From Methylophilus sp. 5 (GTDB taxonomy: Bacteria > Pseudomonadota > Gammaproteobacteria > Burkholderiales > Methylophilaceae), in NCBI RefSeq assembly GCF_000515275.1, contig NZ_KI911560.1, forward strand, positions 1,984,001 through 2,048,000: 64,000 nucleotides of DNA, written 5' to 3'. Below are positions 9,668 to 18,587 of this stretch, piece by piece. The notes beneath the pieces were generated by a model. It was not told where the DNA came from, did no database searches, and saw only the letters and a program-made list of their open reading frames with translations. The translations under genes and the position numbers were made by a program. Every line of letters begins with the position of its first letter. The first letter of the stretch is position 1.

Positions 9668-9968
9668 ACTGAATTCCTGTTTAGTTGGTCTGTTGATGAG
9701 CAGTGTCATGGCTGTGATAAGGTGCCTGGTTTGTGATGCTGATTTTTTGTTTAGTCCGTGACAGTTGCTGCAAGTTCATCCATAATGTGCGATTTGTAAC
9801 TGAATTGTAATTGACGCTTGAGCGCAGCTTGAAACGTCATGCTACAACAGCAGTACCACTTTAGCACTATAACTTTTTGATGAAATCTTTGTCTAGGGAT
9901 TTACTGGCCGGCGGTGGTTCTGTCGGCGCCTCACAGTGGTCTTTAGTCGGTAGGTGTGTGAAAAAATC
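9668..9968. other. intergenic region between divergent genes
   Basis: About 300 bp separate the divergent TPR–lolB and ABC transporter operons. It must carry both promoters. I see A+T-rich stretches, including an extended-10-like CACTATAAC near 9864, but no pair of boxes good enough to call, and no gene. Confidence 0.4.
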
Positions 9969-10919
9969 ATGGCAAATTTAACAGTTGAAGCAATTGAGTT
10001 GACCCGTTTGTATGGTGGCCGTGCTGCGGTCAGCGACGTAACGTTTAATCTGCAACAGGGGCAGGTGCTAGGCTTTTTAGGGCCTAACGGTGCTGGTAAA
10101 TCGACCACCATGAAAATGTTGACCGGTAATCTGGCACCCAGTGCCGGTAGTGTCAAAATCTGTGGCATTGATATGATAGAGCATCCCAAAGAAGCCAAGG
10201 CATTGATTGGCTACCTGCCGGAAATGCGCCCCTTATATAAAGAATTCACGGTCGATGAGTATCTGACCATCGCCGCCCGCCTGCACAACGTGACTGGCAA
10301 ACAGATTAAAAAAGCGGTGGAGCATGCCAAAGAGCGTTGCGGGCTCACCCACATGAGCAAGCGTCTGATCGAAAACCTGTCTAACGGCTACCAGCAACGT
10401 GTGGGTATTGCGCAGGCGATTATTCATAACCCGATGGTGGTGATTCTGGATGAGCCGACCGTGGGCCTGGACCCGATTCAGATTCGTGATATTCGTGCCC
10501 TGATCAAAGAGATTGGCCAGGCGCATAGCGTGATTGTGTCTACCCATATTTTGCCCGAAGTAGAAATGGTGTGTGACCATGTGCAGATTATTGATAAAGG
10601 TAAGCTGGTGTTTAACGGCGGCATTGAGGTACTCAAGCAGCAGCGCATAGGCAATAAGCTGCTGGTGGGCTTGCGCCAGGCGCCGGATGCCGCACAGCTG
10701 ATGGCAATTGCTGGCGTGGCCGAGGTAGAACCGGCTGATGGCTTGTGGCGCATTCGCTTTCATGAAGGCAGCCAGCCGCATGAGGCGATCGTGCAGGCAG
10801 CGGTGCACAACGGTTGGGGCTTGTATCATATTGCGCCAGACCAGACCAGCCTGGAAGATGTGTTTGTGCAGCTGACTTACCACGAGACCGCGAGTGCAGA
10901 TGAGGCCAAAGCGGCTTAA
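9969..10919 (+). CDS. ABC-2 type exporter ATP-binding protein (GldA-like)
   Basis: The 316-residue ATPase has Walker A FLGPNGAGKSTTMKML, the signature LSNGYQQRVGIAQA, Walker B VVILDEPTVGLDP and the switch histidine in VSTHILPEVE, with a C-terminal extension of about 80 residues as in GldA and related exporters. I start at the ATG at 9969 (MANLTVEAIEL); the open frame extends five codons upstream without a ribosome-binding site. The next three genes encode the membrane and auxiliary parts, so this is the energy-supplying subunit of an ABC-2 export complex. The substrate is unknown. Confidence 0.93.
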   Translation: MANLTVEAIELTRLYGGRAAVSDVTFNLQQGQVLGFLGPNGAGKSTTMKMLTGNLAPSAGSVKICGIDMIEHPKEAKALIGYLPEMRPLYKEFTVDEYLTIAARLHNVTGKQIKKAVEHAKERCGLTHMSKRLIENLSNGYQQRVGIAQAIIHNPMVVILDEPTVGLDPIQIRDIRALIKEIGQAHSVIVSTHILPEVEMVCDHVQIIDKGKLVFNGGIEVLKQQRIGNKLLVGLRQAPDAAQLMAIAGVAEVEPADGLWRIRFHEGSQPHEAIVQAAVHNGWGLYHIAPDQTSLEDVFVQLTYHETASADEAKAA

Positions 10920-10954
10920 GCCCGCAGTTCAAGTGTAGACGGAAAGATTTAAGT

Positions 10955-11698
10955 ATGTTGAATATTGCAAGAAAAGAACTTAAAAGTATGTTCGCCTCAC
11001 CAATGGGGTGGATTATTTTGGCATTGCTGACCTTCGCGTTTGGCACCTATTACCTCAACGGCGTAAACAATTACTTTGAAGTGATGTCTGGCTCAATTCG
11101 TCCGGCAGAGCGCATTGGCGTGACCCAGTTTGTGGGTCAAACCGTGTATGGCCTGGCGTCTTTTATCATGCTGTTTGCGGTGCCCCTGCTGTCAATGCGC
11201 TTGATTTCCGAAGAGCGCCGCAGTCAGACCATGCCGTTTTTGTTTAGTGCGCCGTTGTCTATCAGTGAAATCGTGGTCGGCAAGTTTTTAGGCCTGGTGG
11301 TGTTTTTAAGCATCTTAGTGGTCTATATCGCGGTGATGCTGACCACATTGAATATTTGGGCCGATATTGATTTTGGCTATATTTTTGCCAATTCGCTGGG
11401 TTTACTGTTGCTGGTGTCGAGCTTTGCTGCCTTGGGCCTATATTTTTCCAGCCTGACGGCACAGCCAATTATTGCGGGTATCCTGAGTTTTATTGCCTTG
11501 TTTGTGTTGATGATTCTGGATCGCTTTTTTGCCGGTGACCCGACCAGCACCATGCTCAAATTTTCACTGATGCGTCATTTTCAGTCGTTTGGCGGTGGGT
11601 TGATTGATACCGCTGACCTGGCCTATTTTGGCCTGTTTATCCTCACTTTTATTACCCTGACGATTCGTCGTCTGGATGCAGATCGTTTGCGCGGTTAA
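10955..11698 (+). CDS. ABC-2 type transporter permease (GldF-like)
   Basis: This 247-residue integral membrane protein has about six hydrophobic segments and begins MLNIARKELKSMFASPMGW, the typical start of GldF/NosY-like permeases. The motif SEERRSQTMPFLFSAPLS matches the conserved cytoplasmic loop of this family. It lies 35 bp after the ATPase gene and 29 bp before the auxiliary protein gene, so all are one operon. In gliding Bacteroidetes the homologues serve motility, but in proteobacteria this four-gene cluster has no settled substrate. Confidence 0.92.
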   Translation: MLNIARKELKSMFASPMGWIILALLTFAFGTYYLNGVNNYFEVMSGSIRPAERIGVTQFVGQTVYGLASFIMLFAVPLLSMRLISEERRSQTMPFLFSAPLSISEIVVGKFLGLVVFLSILVVYIAVMLTTLNIWADIDFGYIFANSLGLLLLVSSFAALGLYFSSLTAQPIIAGILSFIALFVLMILDRFFAGDPTSTMLKFSLMRHFQSFGGGLIDTADLAYFGLFILTFITLTIRRLDADRLRG

Positions 11699-11727
11699 AC
11701 GCGACCTTGTTTTGAGCTGAATGCATT

Positions 11728-13122
11728 ATGAAAATTAACCGTAAATTTAGATGGCAACTGTTGGCACAAAACTGGATGTTTGTGCTGGTGTTTTTGGCGC
11801 TGGTGGTGATGCTGGGGTATTTGTCCGGCCAATATCGCTGGGCCAGAGATATTACCCAGGCCAACCGTAATATCCTCACTCAGGGCAGCATCAATGTGCT
11901 CAAGCAAATGGACGGTGATGTCAATATCACCGTGTATGCGACCAATGATGATGCCAATAATGGCGACACTTTCCGTAAGGGCATGCTGGACTTTGTGGCC
12001 CGCTATCAGCGCGAAAAGAAAAATGTCTTTATCACGTTTATTAATCCGTCAGAAGAGCCAAAACTGGCGCAAGAGGCGGGTGTAAAGGTCGATGGCGAAA
12101 CCATTGTGGAATATAACAAGCGGTCTGAGCATATTTCACCGCCGTTTGCTGAGCAGGAAATGACCAACTTGCTGGTGCGCCTGTCGCGGACCAATAATCA
12201 GCCGGTGATGTATCTGGATGGCCATGGTGAGCGTTTGCTGCAAGGCCTTAAGAACCATGACCTGGGTGAGTTTGGCAAGCAGCTCGAAAGCAAGGGCTTT
12301 AAATTTGCCAACCCTGATCTGACCATTGCCCAGGCGGTGCCTGCCAATGGCGCCATGCTGGTGATTGCGGCGCCGCAAGTGGATATCAGCGCGGTAGAAG
12401 CGAAAAAGATCAAAGCGTATATTGAAGCAGGCGGCAACGTATTGTGGCTGCTGGATGACGATAACCTACATGGTTTGCAAGACGTCGCCGAGTATCTGGG
12501 CATTAAAGTGTCCGCCGGCATCGTGGTGGATAAAGCGGCCGAGCAATATGGTGCTGACCCGAAAATGGCCTTTGCCAGCTTGTATGGCGACCATGCGATT
12601 ACGCGTAACTTTATGTTGCGCACAGTTTTCCCGGAGGCGCATCAGATTGATGGCCAGGCCTCGGATGATTTGGGCTGGAAAGTCGGGCGTTTGATCGACG
12701 TTGCACCCAATGGCTGGTTGGAGTCAGACAAGATTCCAGCAGGCGCGCAAAACCTCAAGGTGAGTTTTGATCACGGCAAGGACAAGGCGGGCCCGATTAA
12801 CGTGGGCGTGGCACTAGAGCGCGAATACGGTAAAAAAGGCCAGCGCGTCGTCGTCATCGGCAATGCAAACTTTCTGGCTAACACCTTTATTACCAACGGC
12901 GGCAACCTTGATTTGGGCATTAACATCATTAACTGGTTGGCTGGCGATGATCGCCTGATTACCATACAACCCATGCCACTCAAAGACATTAACGTGTCGA
13001 TTCCAGCCACAGACCAGGGTCGCCTGGTTGCCTGGTTAGTGTTTCATGCTTTCCAGTACCTGATTCCAGTCGGTTTGTTTGTGGCAGGCTTGTTTTTATG
13101 GTGGAAGCGCCGTAAGGCTTAA
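11728..13122 (+). CDS. GldG-like ABC transporter auxiliary protein
   Basis: The 464-residue product has one N-terminal membrane segment (about 12–32), a large extracytoplasmic region of the GldG / ABC_transp_aux type, and a C-terminal membrane segment (about 435–458) followed by KRRKA. Recognisable parts are VNITVYATNDD, the PVMYLDGHGER block and the VLWLLDDDNLHGL block with a Rossmann-like core. It is expected to form the periplasmic part of the ABC-2 complex together with the next gene. It shares the operon with tight spacing on both sides. Confidence 0.9.
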   Translation: MKINRKFRWQLLAQNWMFVLVFLALVVMLGYLSGQYRWARDITQANRNILTQGSINVLKQMDGDVNITVYATNDDANNGDTFRKGMLDFVARYQREKKNVFITFINPSEEPKLAQEAGVKVDGETIVEYNKRSEHISPPFAEQEMTNLLVRLSRTNNQPVMYLDGHGERLLQGLKNHDLGEFGKQLESKGFKFANPDLTIAQAVPANGAMLVIAAPQVDISAVEAKKIKAYIEAGGNVLWLLDDDNLHGLQDVAEYLGIKVSAGIVVDKAAEQYGADPKMAFASLYGDHAITRNFMLRTVFPEAHQIDGQASDDLGWKVGRLIDVAPNGWLESDKIPAGAQNLKVSFDHGKDKAGPINVGVALEREYGKKGQRVVVIGNANFLANTFITNGGNLDLGINIINWLAGDDRLITIQPMPLKDINVSIPATDQGRLVAWLVFHAFQYLIPVGLFVAGLFLWWKRRKA

Positions 13123-13153
13123 TCTCTAACGATCTGGCTGTCGGAGTGGCGTC

Positions 13154-14077
13154 ATGAAAAAAAGATGGATATTGAATCTGTTGTTATTGGCAGTGGTGGT
13201 TGGTATTGCCGTGTTTTTACATTTAAAACCACAAGAACAGGCGCAGTCTGCCAGGTTTGAAGTCTCCAGCCTTAAAATGGCCGACTTTAATGCCGTAAAG
13301 GCTGAGTTTCCAGCCAAGGCGCCCACCATGTTTGAGAAACAGGATGGCTACTGGATGATGCGCAAGCCGTATCCGGCACGCGCAGACCAGGCATCAGTGC
13401 AACGGGTGATGTCTATCATTGCGGCCACCACCATGACCAAGTTGCCATTGCTGGATGCCGCTAAATACGGGCTGGATCAGCCCGTATTAAAATTAACGCT
13501 GTCTGGCAGCAAAGGTGACCAGGTATTCACGTTTGGTACGTATAACCCGGTGTCAGAAGAGCAATATGTGGGCTATGCGGGCCAGGTGTACTTGCTGCCG
13601 GGGCAATATAGCGAGGCGGCCTCTACGCAACCGATTGAAATGGTTGATAAAGCACCGTTGTCACCCGCTGAGCGCAAGCAGCTGGCAGGCTTTGACCTCG
13701 CGCATTTAGAGCAATGGGAAGAAAATGCACTCAAAGTACAGATGTCAAATGAAGGCAAATGGGCTGTGAACGATGCGCACGCCAAGCCCACCCAGAATGA
13801 AATGAACGAATGGATGGACTTTAGCTGGGCGCAAGCGCAAGCAACCTCTGTTGAGTTTTATACACCAGACCGCAAGCAGCCTTATCCTTCGTTTGAAGTG
13901 TTGTTGCGCAACGGTAAAAAGGTCCATTTTGATAAAGTGCAAGAGTCGCCAGAGTATCTATTGGCGCGCCCGGATGAAGGCATTATCTATCACTTTACCA
14001 ATGACACTGGCTTTACCATGGTGAATCCGCCGGTGAATATCCAGGCACCAAAAAGCCAGCCACCTAAAAGTCAATAA
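13154..14077 (+). CDS. DUF4340 domain protein of the ABC-2 exporter cluster
   Basis: The 307-residue protein has a single N-terminal membrane anchor (about 5–23, LNLLLLAVVVGIAVFLHL) and a periplasmic DUF4340 region. DUF4340 proteins regularly follow GldG-like genes, and the match includes the KYGLDQPVLKLTLSG and FTFGTYNPVSEEQYVGY segments. It is probably an accessory subunit of the transporter encoded just upstream. Its biochemical role is not known. It ends only 5 bp before mutM, which may be co-transcribed. Confidence 0.85.
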   Translation: MKKRWILNLLLLAVVVGIAVFLHLKPQEQAQSARFEVSSLKMADFNAVKAEFPAKAPTMFEKQDGYWMMRKPYPARADQASVQRVMSIIAATTMTKLPLLDAAKYGLDQPVLKLTLSGSKGDQVFTFGTYNPVSEEQYVGYAGQVYLLPGQYSEAASTQPIEMVDKAPLSPAERKQLAGFDLAHLEQWEENALKVQMSNEGKWAVNDAHAKPTQNEMNEWMDFSWAQAQATSVEFYTPDRKQPYPSFEVLLRNGKKVHFDKVQESPEYLLARPDEGIIYHFTNDTGFTMVNPPVNIQAPKSQPPKSQ

Positions 14078-14082
14078 TCAGC

Positions 14083-14934
14083 ATGCCTGAATTACCCGAG
14101 GTTGAGGTCACGCGGCGCGGTTTACTGCCCGTAGAAGGCGCACAAATCGCGCAAGTGACCATCCGTCATCATGGCTTGCGCTGGCCGATTCCCGCCGATT
14201 TGCCACAGCACTTGCAAGGCCGGCGTGTGCTCAAACTTACCCGTCGCGCCAAATATATTCTGGCCGAGATTGGCACTACCGAATGTGAAGGCGTACTGCT
14301 ACTGCATTTGGGCATGTCTGGTCGCTTATGTTTGCTCGAGCGTGATTTCCCGGCTGAAAAACATGATCACTTTGATCTCCGCTTTGAAGATGGGCGCGTG
14401 ATTCGCTTGCGCGATCCTCGTCGCTTTGGTGCGGTATTATGGTTAAGCGGTGACCCGATGCAACATGCCTTGCTAAGCAGTTTGGGGCCTGAGCCTTTAG
14501 AGGCTGCCTTTAACGCCGAACATTTATATCAGCACACGCGTACGCGCAGTGCGGCAATTAAAACCACTATCATGGATGCGCACCTGGTGGTTGGGGTGGG
14601 GAATATTTATGCCAGTGAGTCGTTGTTTCGGGCACGTATACACCCTGAAACGCCTGCCAAAGCGCTCACGCTGGCGCAATGTGCGTTGCTGGTGCAAGAG
14701 ATCAAGCTGACTTTGCAGGCCGCGCTAGAGGCGGGTGGTAGCAGTTTGCGTGATTTTTTTGGCGCCGATGGTAATCCAGGTTATTTTCAGCAGACGTATA
14801 CCGTGTATGGCCGCACTGGTGAGCCGTGCCGCGTATGCGCCAAACCGATTTTGAATATCCGGCTTGGCCAGCGTTCTACTTTTTATTGTGAGCATTGCCA
14901 GCCGCGCGTGGCTGGGCTTAGTGCTAAAAAATAA
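14083..14934 (+). CDS. mutM: formamidopyrimidine-DNA glycosylase
   Basis: This 283-residue base-excision repair enzyme removes 8-oxoguanine and formamidopyrimidines and nicks the site. After Met removal the N-terminal proline (PELPEVE) is the catalytic nucleophile and Glu3 is present. The helix-two-turn-helix block GVGNIYASESLFRARIHP and the C-terminal zinc finger (CRVCAKP and YCEHCQ, four cysteines) are complete. It begins 5 bp after the DUF4340 gene, so it probably depends on the exporter promoter, although no functional link is obvious. A short hairpin (14947–14968) follows but lacks a good T tract. Confidence 0.97.
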   Translation: MPELPEVEVTRRGLLPVEGAQIAQVTIRHHGLRWPIPADLPQHLQGRRVLKLTRRAKYILAEIGTTECEGVLLLHLGMSGRLCLLERDFPAEKHDHFDLRFEDGRVIRLRDPRRFGAVLWLSGDPMQHALLSSLGPEPLEAAFNAEHLYQHTRTRSAAIKTTIMDAHLVVGVGNIYASESLFRARIHPETPAKALTLAQCALLVQEIKLTLQAALEAGGSSLRDFFGADGNPGYFQQTYTVYGRTGEPCRVCAKPILNIRLGQRSTFYCEHCQPRVAGLSAKK

Positions 14935-14954
14935 GTCAGCGACTTTAAGCCACG

Positions 14955-16415
14955 TTATGTCGTGGCTTCTTCGTCAGGCTCTGGTTTGATGCAGTTACGC
15001 CCGGCACGTTTGGCGGCGTAAAGATGATGGTCTGCCCGTTCTACCACCTGGCCTAATAGTTCGTCCGTTTGCATCTCGGCCAGACCCGCACTCACGGTGA
15101 TGTGCACCACTTTGTTGTTAAAGTGAAATTGCAAGCCAGCCACCGCCGAGCGTATCAGCTCGGAAATGTCTCTGGCGTGCTGCAAGTCGCAACCTGAGAG
15201 CAGCACTAAAAACTCTTCGCCACCCCAGCGGCACACCACATCTTCTTCACGCACATGCGACTTGATCAGCTGTGCCACGCGCGTGAGGACACGGTCGCCC
15301 GCCTCATGGCCGTAAGAGTCGTTGACTAGCTTGAACAAGTCAATATCGAGTAGCACCAGTGATAGTGACTCGTCACGGCGCTTGCCGCGCGCCACCGCCT
15401 GCTTAAAGTAAAACTCGAATACCTGACGGCTGGTGACGCCGGTCAGCTTATCCTGGGTCGCCATCATCTCCAGTTTGTCGTGATAGCCACGCACTGCAAA
15501 ATGCGCCAGCGCCAGCACGATCATACTAATGACCACCGCCACGGCCAGGTTGATCAAAAAGGCCGTTTCGATGCGATGCGAGCTCGGGTCGTTGACTTGC
15601 TCGACGATTAAATACCAGTCAAACTCAGGCACCAGGCGGCTATTGAGGTACAACATATTGCCGCCGCTGGTTTTAAACGAAAAAGAAGCGCTAGGCGAGG
15701 TCAATACTTTGAGAAAAGCTTTATCCAGCCCGGATTTGTTTTGCAAATGCAACTCTGAGCGATATTGGCTGCTTTGCAGCATGACTTCACCCTGGCGGTT
15801 CACAAAGTAGATTTCACGGCCATAGCGTTTCTGGTAGTTTTCAATCAGTTCCACCACGGTTTGCAGTGACAAGCCGACGCCAATCACGCCAATAAACTTG
15901 CCCGATTTGTCTTCAATGCGATAGTTAACAAAAATACTCAGGCGTTTTTTGTCTGCGGTGTCGCGGTCAATGTTGATGACATAAGGGTTATGTGAATTTC
16001 TGGCCTCAAAATACCAATGATCGTCTGGGTTTGCTGGTGAGACACGCTTTAATACCCCTGATGGATGGTAATAGTTGCCTGAGCTTTCAGACACGAAAAA
16101 TGCGGTGATGGTGTTATATTTTTTCTGGATTTGTGCCAGGTAGCTGGTCATTCTATTGGCGTCTTGTTCGCCATTGTTGATCCAGTCAAACACAAACACG
16201 TCATTGGCCATCAGTGACGAAATCAGGAGTGGTTGCAGCAGGTCGCGCTGGATTTCCGAGTAGATATTGTCGCTGGTCAGTGGCAGCATTTCTTGCTGCA
16301 GGCGGTCTGTCAGCGAGTCTTTGGCGACAAAGTAACCAATCAGGCTGGTTGCCACAAAGCCAATCAGCACGATAGCGCTTAGGAGTAGAGTGTAGTAACG
16401 CTTGTTAACGACCAT
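14955..16415 (-). CDS. membrane diguanylate cyclase with Cache-type sensor
   Basis: The 486-residue protein has two membrane segments (about 7–29 and 286–308) flanking a dCache-like periplasmic sensor with the typical NSHNPYVINIDRDTADKKRLSIF region. A C-terminal GGDEF domain follows (about 320–480). The active-site motif reads GGEEF, with an RxxD inhibitory site (REED) five residues before it, so the enzyme should make cyclic di-GMP and be product-inhibited. Small-molecule ligands bind this sensor type, but the ligand cannot be told. It is convergent with mutM. Confidence 0.93.
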   Translation of the reverse strand: MVVNKRYYTLLLSAIVLIGFVATSLIGYFVAKDSLTDRLQQEMLPLTSDNIYSEIQRDLLQPLLISSLMANDVFVFDWINNGEQDANRMTSYLAQIQKKYNTITAFFVSESSGNYYHPSGVLKRVSPANPDDHWYFEARNSHNPYVINIDRDTADKKRLSIFVNYRIEDKSGKFIGVIGVGLSLQTVVELIENYQKRYGREIYFVNRQGEVMLQSSQYRSELHLQNKSGLDKAFLKVLTSPSASFSFKTSGGNMLYLNSRLVPEFDWYLIVEQVNDPSSHRIETAFLINLAVAVVISMIVLALAHFAVRGYHDKLEMMATQDKLTGVTSRQVFEFYFKQAVARGKRRDESLSLVLLDIDLFKLVNDSYGHEAGDRVLTRVAQLIKSHVREEDVVCRWGGEEFLVLLSGCDLQHARDISELIRSAVAGLQFHFNNKVVHITVSAGLAEMQTDELLGQVVERADHHLYAAKRAGRNCIKPEPDEEATT

Positions 16416-16533
16416 AAATGTTCAATTACCTGAAGGCGGATCATGCTCAATAAAGCATTATCACCAATATAAAACGACTTTGTTTATTTGAATAGTCGCT
16501 GTTTTAAAGATGTATTTCCAGCATTGGCACAAT

Positions 16534-18003
16534 TTAATGCGGGTGACTGCTTGCCGCATGTTCGTGCAAATAGCCAGCAGCGCTGTGCGGTGTGCCACCG
16601 ACCTTTTGCGGCAGTAACGAGCCGATTACCATGGCAACGGCACTGATCACCAGGCCTGCTAATTGTGCAGGTACCAGGCTTTCGTCGCCAATCAATACTT
16701 CTATCAGCACCCAGCTGCCAATGCCAAAAATAATTGCCGCAAGTGCGCCCTGGCTGGTGGCGCGCTTCCAGAATGCGCCAAACAGCAACGGTACAAACGC
16801 GCCTGCCAGCGTGACTTTGTAAGCGCTTTCTACCATGCCAAAAATAGAGCGTTCGGAGTTAAGCGCGTAAAACAGCACCATGGCGGCAAAACCCACCAGG
16901 CATAGTCGCATCACGCGTAAAAAAGCGTGGTCGTTCATGTGCGGCATAAAGCCTTTGACCACGTTTTCGGCAAAGGTAACAGAGGGCGCTAACAGCGTTG
17001 CAGACGAGCAGCTCATGATGGCTGATAGCACTGCGCCAAAAAAAATAGCTTGCGCAACGAGCGGTGTGTGCGTGAGCACCAGGGTAGGCAACACGCGCTG
17101 CGAATCGGTTGTGACCAGTGCACCAAAAGTCGCCGGGTCTATGAGGGTGGCGGCATAGGCAATAAACATGGGCACAAAGGTAAAACAAAAGTAAATGCTG
17201 GCCCCCAGCAAAGAGCCCCACAGAGCAATGTTTGCCGTTTTGGCCGAGGTGATGCGCTGAAAAACATCCTGCTGTGGAATCGAACCCAGCATCATGGTTA
17301 GCCAGCCGCCGAGAAAGGTCAGCCAGACGCTCCAGTTGGCTGATTGCGGAAAGAAATGCAGCTTGCCCGCCTGGCGTGCATGTTCAATCACCGGTGCCAC
17401 ACCACCGGTCTGGCCAGCCACAATATTAGCAATGTAAAGCAGGCCGCCAATGACCACGATCATCTGTACAAAGTCGAGAATAGCGACTGACAGCATGCCA
17501 CCCAGTGTGGTGTAAGTGAGGACAATGGCGGTGCCGACGATCATGCCAGTGGGTTCTGAAATAGCGCCGTGGCTAATCAGGTTGAAAATCAGGCCGAGCG
17601 CCTTGATTTGCGCGGCCACCCAGCCCATGTATGAGATGACGATGGCGATGGTGGTGAGCACCTCTACCGAGCGGTTGTAGCGCATACGGTAAAAGTCACC
17701 CAGGGTGAGAATGTTGAGTTTATACAGGCGGGTTGAGAAGAAAATGCCGGCCAGTATCAAACACATGCTGGAGCCAAACGGGTCTGCTGCCACGCCGGTT
17801 AAGCCTTCGCGCACAAAGGTGGCTGAGACGCCAAACACTGCTTCGGCACCAAACCAGGTAGCAAACACCGTGGCCATGACCACTGGCAGCGGCAGGTGGC
17901 GGCCGGCGACGGCATAATCTTTGGTACTGTGTACGTTTCTGGCGGCAATCAGGCCGATGCCGATTGAAACCAGTAAATACGCCACGACAAACCAGATCAG
18001 CAA
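16534..18003 (-). CDS. sodium:solute symporter family protein
   Basis: This 489-residue polytopic protein has the SSSF layout, with roughly 13 hydrophobic segments. The conserved stretches include ATWFGAEAVFGVSATFVREG, LTLGDFYRMRYNRSVE (the family signature region) and LGGMLSVAILDFVQMIV. It should couple sodium import to uptake of an organic solute; the substrate is not evident. The C-terminus ends with a histidine-rich tail (HEHAASSHPH). It is flanked by terminator-like sequence at 18,091–18,117 and so is probably transcribed alone. Confidence 0.92.
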   Translation of the reverse strand: MLIWFVVAYLLVSIGIGLIAARNVHSTKDYAVAGRHLPLPVVMATVFATWFGAEAVFGVSATFVREGLTGVAADPFGSSMCLILAGIFFSTRLYKLNILTLGDFYRMRYNRSVEVLTTIAIVISYMGWVAAQIKALGLIFNLISHGAISEPTGMIVGTAIVLTYTTLGGMLSVAILDFVQMIVVIGGLLYIANIVAGQTGGVAPVIEHARQAGKLHFFPQSANWSVWLTFLGGWLTMMLGSIPQQDVFQRITSAKTANIALWGSLLGASIYFCFTFVPMFIAYAATLIDPATFGALVTTDSQRVLPTLVLTHTPLVAQAIFFGAVLSAIMSCSSATLLAPSVTFAENVVKGFMPHMNDHAFLRVMRLCLVGFAAMVLFYALNSERSIFGMVESAYKVTLAGAFVPLLFGAFWKRATSQGALAAIIFGIGSWVLIEVLIGDESLVPAQLAGLVISAVAMVIGSLLPQKVGGTPHSAAGYLHEHAASSHPH

Positions 18004-18090
18004 AGCTTGTTTCCCTTTGGGTTGATTGCAAAAGGCTGATTTTAAAACAAAACCGTGCTCAAACAGGATTTTGTGATGTGTTTGAAAGCT

Positions 18091-18117
18091 AAAAAGACCT
18101 GAAAATCAGGTCTTTTT
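18091..18117. terminator. bidirectional terminator after the ubi operon
   Basis: A perfect 12-bp stem with a 3-base loop (aaaaagacctga / tcaggtcttttt) has A and T tracts on both sides. It lies downstream of the DUF2147 gene and upstream of the symporter, so it should end the ubiE–ubiJ–ubiB–DUF2147 transcript. Confidence 0.85.
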
Positions 18118-18131
18118 ACAATTCTGCACAA

Positions 18132-18575
18132 TTACTCGGCCCGTTGCCATGTTTGCGAGCGCCCAAGCAGGGAAAAGCCAATAAAACCTCGCACGTCCAG
18201 CGTTTTACCACTCGCGCCCAGTGTCATTTTGCATTTGTAGGTTTTGCCATTTTCGGGGTCTAAAATCTCGCCACCCTCATACACATTGCTGTTGGCAGTT
18301 TGCTTTAAGTGTTTGGCGATGGTCATACCGATGATTTTTTGCCCTTTGCGTTCATCTGTGCATTTATCGCACACGGCGTCGCCGGTGTCAGTGGCCAGCA
18401 GGCCTTTTTCAACAATGGCGCTATATTCGCCTGCGTGTTCGACAATGCGCACCAGTGACCTAGGCTGGCCGGTTTTATCATCGGTGGTTTGCCAGACGCC
18501 ACTCAGATCTGCCGCGTGCAGTGCATAAGGCAGCATAAAGAGCATGGTGGCCACTAGTGGTTTAACAGGGCGCAT
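18132..18575 (-). CDS. exported DUF2147 protein
   Basis: The 147-residue protein has a signal peptide (about 1–21, ending LPYALHA) and a DUF2147 domain: LSGVWQTTDDKTGQPRSLV at the start, GMTIAKHLK, GGEILDPENGKTYKCKM, and LDVRGFIGFSLLGRSQTW at the end. DUF2147 proteins are lipocalin-like small periplasmic proteins; their role is undefined. It starts 12 bp after ubiB and probably shares that operon. Confidence 0.88.
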   Translation of the reverse strand: MRPVKPLVATMLFMLPYALHAADLSGVWQTTDDKTGQPRSLVRIVEHAGEYSAIVEKGLLATDTGDAVCDKCTDERKGQKIIGMTIAKHLKQTANSNVYEGGEILDPENGKTYKCKMTLGASGKTLDVRGFIGFSLLGRSQTWQRAE

Positions 18576-18587
18576 GGCTAATCTCCT

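Noticed and set aside
14947..14968. Hairpin between mutM and the GGDEF gene as a terminator
   Set aside because: The 8-bp stem lacks a T tract on either strand and overlaps the GGDEF stop.
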